DNA of 64,000 bases, from positions 63,214,000 through 63,277,999 of the forward strand of contig CM055102.1 of NCBI GenBank assembly GCA_029204225.1. The letters run 5' to 3'. The position numbers were made by a program, and so were the translations under genes. The notes below the pieces were generated by a model that searched no databases, was not told the DNA's origin, and saw only the letters and a list, made by a program, of their open reading frames with translations. Below, piece after piece: positions 57,796 to 64,000 of the stretch (position 1 is the first letter of the stretch; each line of letters begins with the position of its first letter). Origin of the DNA: Diphasiastrum complanatum (taxonomy: Eukaryota; Streptophyta; Lycopodiopsida; Lycopodiales; Lycopodiaceae).

Positions 57796-58621
57796 CTCCC
57801 TCTTCAACATTGGATGCTAGTTTCAACATAGTCTTTGAGCACATTCCAAGATTAGATCTATGCATTAAATATAGGTCCTTTCCCAATGGTTTGGTGAAGA
57901 TATCAGCCACACACTCCTTTGAAGAGACATGTTGAAGCTCCACCTCTTTGGCAATGACTTGATCTCTCACAAAATGGTGAGCAATCTCAATGTGCTTGCT
58001 CCTTGCATGAAAAACAGGATTGCTTGCCAAGCTTTGGGCTGAAAGGTTATCACAAAGTATGATTGGAGTCTTCTCTGGTTCCAGCAAGTGAAGATCCAAT
58101 AACATCCTCTTGATCCAAAGAATCTCCTTGGTGCATGTTGTTAATGCCTTGTACTCGGCTTCGGTGGAAGATAGAGAGATAGTTGGTTGCTTCTTTGATA
58201 GCCATGAGACCACTCCATCTCCAAGATAGATTGCAAAGGCACTTGTTGACTTCCTATCCATTTGATCACCTGCAAAATCTGAATCTGAAAATCCACAAAG
58301 GTTAGGTGTAGTACCTCCATACAAGATGCCAAAATCTCTAGATCCCGAGATGTATCTAAGTACTCTCTTTCCTAGCTTCCAATGAGCCTCACTAGGATCT
58401 TGCATAAATTGACTTAGTTTACCAACCACAAATCTTAGATCAGGTCTTGTGATGGTTAACCATATAAGAGATCCTATTAGCTTTCTATAGAGAGTAATGT
58501 CCTTGAAGGATCTTTCATTACTTCTTGTAGTTAGCTTTACATTTGATTCCATAGGAGTAGAAACAACTTTACAATCTTCCATATGAAACCTTTTTAGAAT
58601 AGAGTTAACATACTTTTCTTG
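57141..58621 (-). mobile_element. 5'-truncated copia, sister of the intact element
   Basis: Minus strand: 3' LTR (57795-57141) and the last 270-odd codons of pol (58582-57791 open, homology to 58621), corresponding to about residues 1044-1317 of the intact copy. The RNase H and LTR look nearly identical to the intact element; one seen residue change is LRFVVGK for LSFVVGK. The LTR keeps TATATAG. Homology stops abruptly at 58621/58622, inside RT. Flank on the intact side: GAATC. Truncation followed insertion, because the other flank is block D' sequence rather than A'. Confidence 0.95.
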
Positions 58622-59049
58622 ACACCCTAACCCTAGTTAATAAGTGAGGGATTTGGCACCCTGCGTGTGCCAACCCAATTGTCACATAGAGATTTGATAA
58701 TTAGAAAGTCAATGGAAGGACTTCAGGCCTTTTCGTGGGACTTTTAATGTCGCAAGCCTAAATGTCAAGCTAGTGAATAAAGTTGGGGTTCAGGTGTGGA
58801 TGTACAAATGGAAAGCAAAAAGGTTGAAAGGTGCACTTGAAATCGATATTTGACGCAGAAATCAAATTTTTTTTTAAAGGACACGTGAAAAAGCACGCTT
58901 GAGAGCGATATCCTAGAAAGTAATATCGATTTTAGGCATAGAGGTACAAACGAAGAGAAATGAGATTGAAAAGTGCGCTTGAAATCGATAATAGACCCAA
59001 AAATCAAAAATCACGAATGACACGTTTTGTTGCATGATTGGTCCAGAAT

Positions 59050-59253
59050 ATTCAGCCTTACAGAAAATGATTGATATGATAGTTGTCACGTGCAGAATGA
59101 TGCTTGGCAATATCTGATTCATGCACGTGTGACACACCCACGTGATCCTCATTAATGAGACATAATGATATGTATGGATGGACACATGGACCACTGAATT
59201 GATGCCACATGTCTCGTCAGTTTTTCACACGTGCAATTTTTTTTTATAAATAC
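59050..59253 (+). promoter_or_regulatory. G-box cluster and TATA box, D' copy
   Basis: GTCACGTGCAG, GCACGTGTGAC, CCCACGTGATC and ACACGTGCAA lead to TATAAATA at 59246-59253, about 320 bp before the ATG of the H3-like exon. Confidence 0.5.
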
Positions 59254-59571
59254 CTCGGATTTTTTATTTTTCCTCACAAATTTTCAATGTTTTACATCGC
59301 AATACCGATCTCAAGCCTGTCCAACGACCTTCTAGAATCCGCCATTGTCCACTGCGCTCGAGACCGATACTGTGATATCTCCAATATCGCTTTCGAGCGT
59401 GGAACTTTGCTTTCTTTCTATTTTTTTTGTTGCTAATCCTGTGCTCCAAATCAATACTCAATCTTTCAAACTTCCCGTTGCAAATTTTTTTGTGTGCTTT
59501 CCTCCGCAAATTTTTTTTTGTCTTTTCTTCTGCAAATATTTTTTTCTGTCCTTCTTTTATATCTAACCATG

Positions 59572-59739
59572 ATGGCTAGGACCAAAGCCATTGCTCGTGC
59601 CATAACCACTGTATAGCCTTCTCGTGCATGTGTCCCCCTTGATACTGGCCTTAGACATGGCAGAAGGCAGGTCTGGCTGAGGGAGATCAGAAAACTCCAT
59701 CATTTTGATCTTATGGGAAGGCCAAAATTTTGGACTTAA
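59572..59739 (+). pseudogene. CENH3-like first exon, copy D'
   Basis: MARTKAIARAITTV, a TAG stop at 59614-59616, then PSRACVPLDTG and VWLREIRKLH. Against copy D the stop replaces a CAG codon, again a C-to-T type change. Following frame NIIRRKIYFQNF (from 59741, after a CTTAAG) is vaguely like the H3 alpha1 region (LIRKLPFQ) but is not claimed. Confidence 0.66.
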
Positions 59740-59945
59740 GAACATCATCAGGAGGAAAATCTATTTCCAAAATTTTAGTCCAATATGTATATGTGCATTC
59801 ATAGATAAATGTGCAAGGATTCATCAACCATTAGGATCACAAAAAAAAACAATTGTCAGTATTGATATTTTACAATACTTTGATTTTTCATCATTCCTTA
59901 TTATTTATTACTAAAGTTACGAATTTGATCATTTTTCTCTTGCAG

Positions 59946-60110
59946 ATTTATATCCATCCGATATAAATGAATGGGAGCCAAGTGGATCTCTTGCAGGTGT
60001 GTTAGATGTAATACACACTGATATTGGACATCTGCAATATAGATGTAGAACTGCAAAAGGTCTTGTTGATTATGGAATCTTCTTTTATGACTCAATGTAC
60101 ATTCTTGATA
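59946..60110 (+). pseudogene. Duplicated exon-like frame, D' copy
   Basis: After TTTTTCTCTTGCAG (ending 59945) reads DLYPSDINEWEPSGSLAG, VLDVIHTDIGHLQYRCR and YGIFFYDSM. Family unknown; see 30930-31092. Confidence 0.4.
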
Positions 60111-60154
60111 TATTTCTTTGAATATATTTGTGGTTTTCTTTTCAAGCGTTCCAA

Positions 60155-60536
60155 TCACCTTAGCCAGCAATGCATAAACACATATGAATGGATGCAAGAA
60201 AACCATATCTAAGCAGTGATTGCCATATAGCAAACATGGTACCTCATACAAATTCTCTATTAAAAGCAATAACCTATACTACGATGTAGTAGACAGCGAA
60301 AGGGTGCCTTCCAGAACTTATGCAATATGATTACTTAATACACGTTCTAATAACACGAATAAATAAGTGCTGCATACACATACCGTGTGCATAGTAGAAC
60401 CATCTCCAAACGTAGGAGGGAGGGTGCAAAGAGCTCCAAAATTGCTTTGCCAGAAGAGTAGAAGGAGGAGAGTGCAAGAAGGCGTGGAAAGAGAGTGCAA
60501 GAAAGCATGAGAGGAGAAGATGAGGCGCCTCACCCC
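60155..60536. repeat. Partial third copy of block F
   Basis: Direct copy of about 32960-33350, i.e. exactly including the stretch missing from F1. It is flanked by D' and E4, as F2 is flanked by D and E2. Confidence 0.85.
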
Positions 60537-62232
60537 TAAACCATTGATTAAATGTGGGGTATTTTGGAAAATTTTGAGGTTTAATCTAGATCCCAGTATG
60601 GTATCTCATTATTTACAAAATCAAAGGCCCTGAAAACTATTTTTTGCTTTCTTAATTGATTCTTTACTTCTTAATAATTTCTTGAATATAAGACCAGACT
60701 GATTTATATGAATTATTTCCAGCATGAAGTTATTCTTTTGAAAGGCTATTATGTCATATAAATTACTATTTGTGGGAATAGACTTGAAGTTCAGATTAAT
60801 TCTAAGGTTAAAGTGTTTCACTTTCTTAACCTAGAATGACTCTTTGTGCATAAATGGATTTCGATGGAATGGTAGTTTCTGTCACTCGGGTGAAAATATT
60901 TCAAGGAAAAGTCATATGTATAATAGAGTGAATCCTTTTAGTGTAATGCACTTATTAGTGACTTTTCTTGGATTTGGATATTTTCATATATCATCTTTCT
61001 AGTTAACTTTTATTGGAATTAATAATTTCTTTAAAAGGAGGGGTGAAGTGATGGGATAAAATTCCATTTGGGAATCTGTAAGTTGCATAGTTTTTGGAAG
61101 AGAACCTAAGGACTGTGTGGACAATCTGGAACTAGAACGGGTTTGATCCTGGAATCATTATCTATAAGTGGTACAGTAACAGGCCAAAGGTTACTTATTC
61201 CATTTTGAATGGAATAGGAGTAAGTTTGATCAGAATTTAGGTCTGAGAGTTCTGTACTGGATGAACCTAATCTTAGTTTTAGTACTAGGATCAGTGAGGG
61301 GTTGATTGAGTGGAAGAAATAATGTAATTAGAGGTAAGTTGGATTGGAAAACTGTTGAGAGTGAATGTTATTCATCTCAGATATTTCCCAGATACGTTAT
61401 TTACCCATAAGAAATAGAAAATCTTTTGTAGCTAAGTGACAAGATCTCAATGAGATATCTGAGTAACGTATGTGGGATCTGGAGGAATCTGCCAAATAAG
61501 AATGTGCTTATGTATTGGGTCATAGTGAGATTATTCACTTATGTGCATGATTAATCTTGTATGAATCTACTTTGTATTCCTGGTTAGTAGAGTTATTTGG
61601 TGCACTTAACCTAGTCGGTGAACATAGACATATGATCAAGTATTGTTTTGACAGATGCTTGCAGAGTTAACAAATCTTTGGGTGAAGATTTATGGATTAA
61701 CTTATGAATGATTTGGATATGAATCTAAATGTGGTGTTGTACTGTACAATTAAGATCTGCACCTAGACATTTGAGATTTCTGAATCATTGGCAATTAAGT
61801 TGAGTAGTTGATTACTCCAGGATGAAGTTGATTGCTAAAACGATCAGTGTGATGTGGTTGCACCAGAAACTGGTAGTTTTGATTTATATTGCTTGTAAGA
61901 CGTATGATTAGTGAATCTTCATCAGTTAAAATTGGATATACAGTATCCTTGGTAGAGTATTACGTAGTTAAGGAATGGACTTAGATCATTAGTGATTGTA
62001 TCCCAATGAGCTCAATTAGATAACGAATCATAATGAATCCGAGAATAATAATTGAATTGTATTCAGCAAATCTTTGGATATCTAGATTTAGTTCTAGATA
62101 GTGAAACTAAAGTCTTTGTTCTTGAAGATGAGTGTCATTTTGGTATGCATTCATTATTTAATTACCAGTGGTTAATAGAACTTGAATCTTGCACTTCAGT
62201 TAAAGAATCATGTTTGAAGAATATTCTTAAAT
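60537..62232. repeat. Repeat block E, copy E4
   Basis: Direct to E2, with the same left end and the same extra 130 bp. Truncated at 62232, where minus-strand gypsy sequence begins. Non-coding. Confidence 0.85.
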
Positions 62233-62640
62233 TAATCCTCATCCTATCCAACTGTATCACCATCATGTAAACTTAGTTTCAAATGACTTACATGAAATAC
62301 TGGGTGTGTAGTCAATTTTCCTTGAAGATCGAGTTCGTACGCCAAAGAACCAATTCTACGTACAAACCTGAAAGGTCCACAATAACGGGTAGATAGCTTA
62401 TAATGCTTTCCTGTACGTAAGGTCTTAGAATCTTCTAGAATCCTAAGATATACCCAATCGTTAACTTTAAAATCTCTTGGAGATCTCTTAAGATTAGTAT
62501 AGTGTTTAGCTCTATCCTGAGTTCTTTGGATACTATCCTTAGCCACTTGCAACATTTCTTGCATATCATGCAAAAAATCAGCAACCTTTTGGATCTTAAC
62601 AGACTTTGTCTCAACATTTACTGGAGATCTAGGTTGAAAA
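62233..62640 (-). pseudogene. Gypsy integrase C-terminal fragment
   Basis: MHDMQEMLQVAKDSIQ, HYTNLKRSPRDFKVNDWVYL, YCGPFRFVRRIGSLAYELD and HPVFHVSHLKLSLHDG: the same family as 24929-26227 and 45249-46563, covering only the region after the integrase core. It joins block C' at 62640 over the word GAAAAC. Confidence 0.85.
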
Positions 62641-64000
62641 CTTGCTTCACTTTATGGTACTATGTACTATCAGTTTTTATACAGCTTTGTTTAAACCATT
62701 ATGCATATGGGCCATTTGTTGTAGACATCAAGCTTTTGCCCCAACCATTTTGGGCAAAAGCCATTATCAAAGGTAGGTGTATGCTGTAAAATCGTATGGA
62801 TTCAAGCTCAACTTATTGCAAATTACTAAATGTTCTCATATTAGAAGGATGATCATGACGACCTCTCAGAAAGAATCTTCCGCACATAATCAGGTATTAT
62901 ACTATGCATATAGATTTGACGCATATGCTACTATATTCGCAATTCTAAGAGTCACTATTGTTTGGAGGACTGGCACCCTACTGCTGCCCACCTAGTGCCA
63001 ATTCTCAGCCCAGCATCACTTACTTCCAACACCCTACTTTAGTTGTTGCTTGTTGTCCACAACTCAATCTATTTGTACTCTTTCCCAGCCCACCCCTCCT
63101 TGCATTGTCTTCACCTTCTTTCTACTGATTTTCTAGCTTTGTTTGCTAGTTGAAACCCTCTCTTTTTCGCACTCACCTTCCTTACTTGGCTATCCATTTT
63201 CCAGCCATATACTCCACTACTTGCTACTTCTTTCTCTCATTATTTGGTTGTTTTTGCAGGCCCCTCTTATCTCTATTTGGTGGCTGCCCGATATCTCTCC
63301 ATTTTACTACTGTTTTCAGCATGTTTTCGATTGTAGTTTCGAGGTGCTACTTACATTATTTGTCATTTTTTTTTTCTTTAACAGACTTTGTCACGTCTTT
63401 TCATTGGCATGCCTATTGTGATGACTTATGTCCTCTCCTTCAGTTCGTCCACTTCATTAGCGTCTTGCCTGGCTTTACTTTTTGCCTATGGCTGTTTTCT
63501 TGTTATTTTCATTCCATTTTGTAGTTTGTGTTTTCCATCGTATTTTGCAGTTTGTCTTTCTTTATTTCTTATTAAGTTTCGTTCCATTTGCGTCTCAATT
63601 CCATAGTTCATTTTTATCATTAATTTCGTTTTTCAATTTTTCGTTTGTCGTCATTTGCTACATTCCATTATAAAAATAGATAAATAAAATCCAAATTATT
63701 TGGATCATTGGGTTACGTATTATTTTCAATTACTTTAATTTTATCTTTTATCATGAATTGTGATTTTCGGTCTCTTTACTTTTATCTTTTTATTTTAATA
63801 GTGATAAACCATATGAACATATGTTCGACAGATGGGTCACACGTCTTCAGTATTACTTTGATACTTCTCGGCCAACTTGTCCAAGTCCTATTAAGATTCT
63901 TGATGCAATGTTTCTTTTAAAGGGTTTTGCTAGGTCGAAGTGTTTTGTCTACGTCCATTCTCATCTGCCTATCTCTGAGTGGCATGACTTTCTACCTGTA
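62641..64000. repeat. Duplicated block C' (inverted to 21541-23240), cut by window end
   Basis: Starts with a partial L unit and proceeds through the pyrimidine-rich leader to the gag-like frame. Confidence 0.85.
63821..64000 (+). CDS. Retroelement gag-like frame, partial (C' copy)
   Basis: Starts MFDRWVTRLQYYFD and continues open to the window end (SEWHDFLPV). Same as 21576-21926. The full length and family cannot be judged here. Confidence 0.4.
   Translation, partial: MFDRWVTRLQYYFDTSRPTCPSPIKILDAMFLLKGFARSKCFVYVHSHLPISEWHDFLPV

Larger units (their letters stand above)
58623..60150. repeat. Duplicated block D' (inverted to D)
   Basis: Complement of 30611-30447 followed by complement of about 32252-30890. 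It ends at TTTTCAAGCGT, then F-type sequence starts in direct orientation. Confidence 0.8.

Noticed and set aside
59741-59838. Frame NIIRRKIYFQNF after the H3-like exon as a true H3 alpha1 exon
   Set aside because: Only LIRK-x-x-FQ-like spacing supports it and no donor site is clear; similarity is too weak.

Overview
This window looks like repeat-dense nuclear DNA of a land plant. The evidence is a Ty1-copia polyprotein next to chromodomain Ty3-gypsy relics, CACTA (En/Spm) transposase exons, an S-like RNase T2 gene with an intron, and many long (GA)n/(CT)n tracts. The size and style of the repeats would suit a large-genome fern or a similar lineage, but that is only an inference. No bacterial gene, rRNA or tRNA gene was recognised. 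Almost all long open frames are retroelement-derived; frames made only of RERERE or LSLSLS are microsatellite artefacts.

Layout. 1-1.5 kb: minus-strand relic of a centromeric-type histone H3 (CENH3-like) with a long C-terminal extension. 1.5-5.3 kb: repeat block A, with an LTR-like unit, a copia relic and a fold-back element. 5.9-12.35 kb: a complete young copia element inserted in block F1. 12.35-15.8 kb: the rest of F1, rich in GA tracts. 16.6-17.5 kb: RNase T2 gene. 17.45-21 kb: repeat E1. 21.2-24.2 kb: retroelement block C. 24.4-29.6 kb: block B (gypsy integrase, CACTA pieces, a non-autonomous retroelement). 30.4-32.4 kb: block D, carrying a CENH3-like first exon. 32.5-36.5 kb: F2. 37-39.2 kb: E2. 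40.85-47.07 kb: B', inverted against B. 48.1-51.5 kb: E3. 51.5-53.7 kb: a broken gypsy pol. 53.8-57.14 kb: A', inverted against A. 57.14-58.62 kb: a truncated copia. 58.6-60.15 kb: D', inverted against D. 60.5-62.2 kb: E4. 62.2-64 kb: a gypsy fragment and C', inverted against C.

The window is therefore a patchwork of duplicated blocks. Four pairs are inverted (A, B, C, D) and two sets are direct (E in four copies, F in two to three). Several junctions can be read to the base. The copia insertion has an empty paralogous site inside the same window. F1 and F2 differ by a clean 1.5-kb inversion whose polarity is shown by a coding-like frame crossing the junction. CACTA N- and C-terminal exons flank an unrelated retroelement sequence where the transposase core should be.

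The most unusual content is the set of histone H3-variant pieces. One relic runs from the alphaN-alpha1 region to the RVTIMPK signature and then continues in the same frame for about 175 codons. A separate duplicated exon starts MARTK and reaches LREIRKL, behind a TATA box and a cluster of G-box (CACGTG) sites. The five in-frame stops of the relic could each come from a single C-to-T change. Nothing else in the window looks like an intact novel system. Coordinates of degenerate repeats are approximate; boundaries described as exact were read directly.
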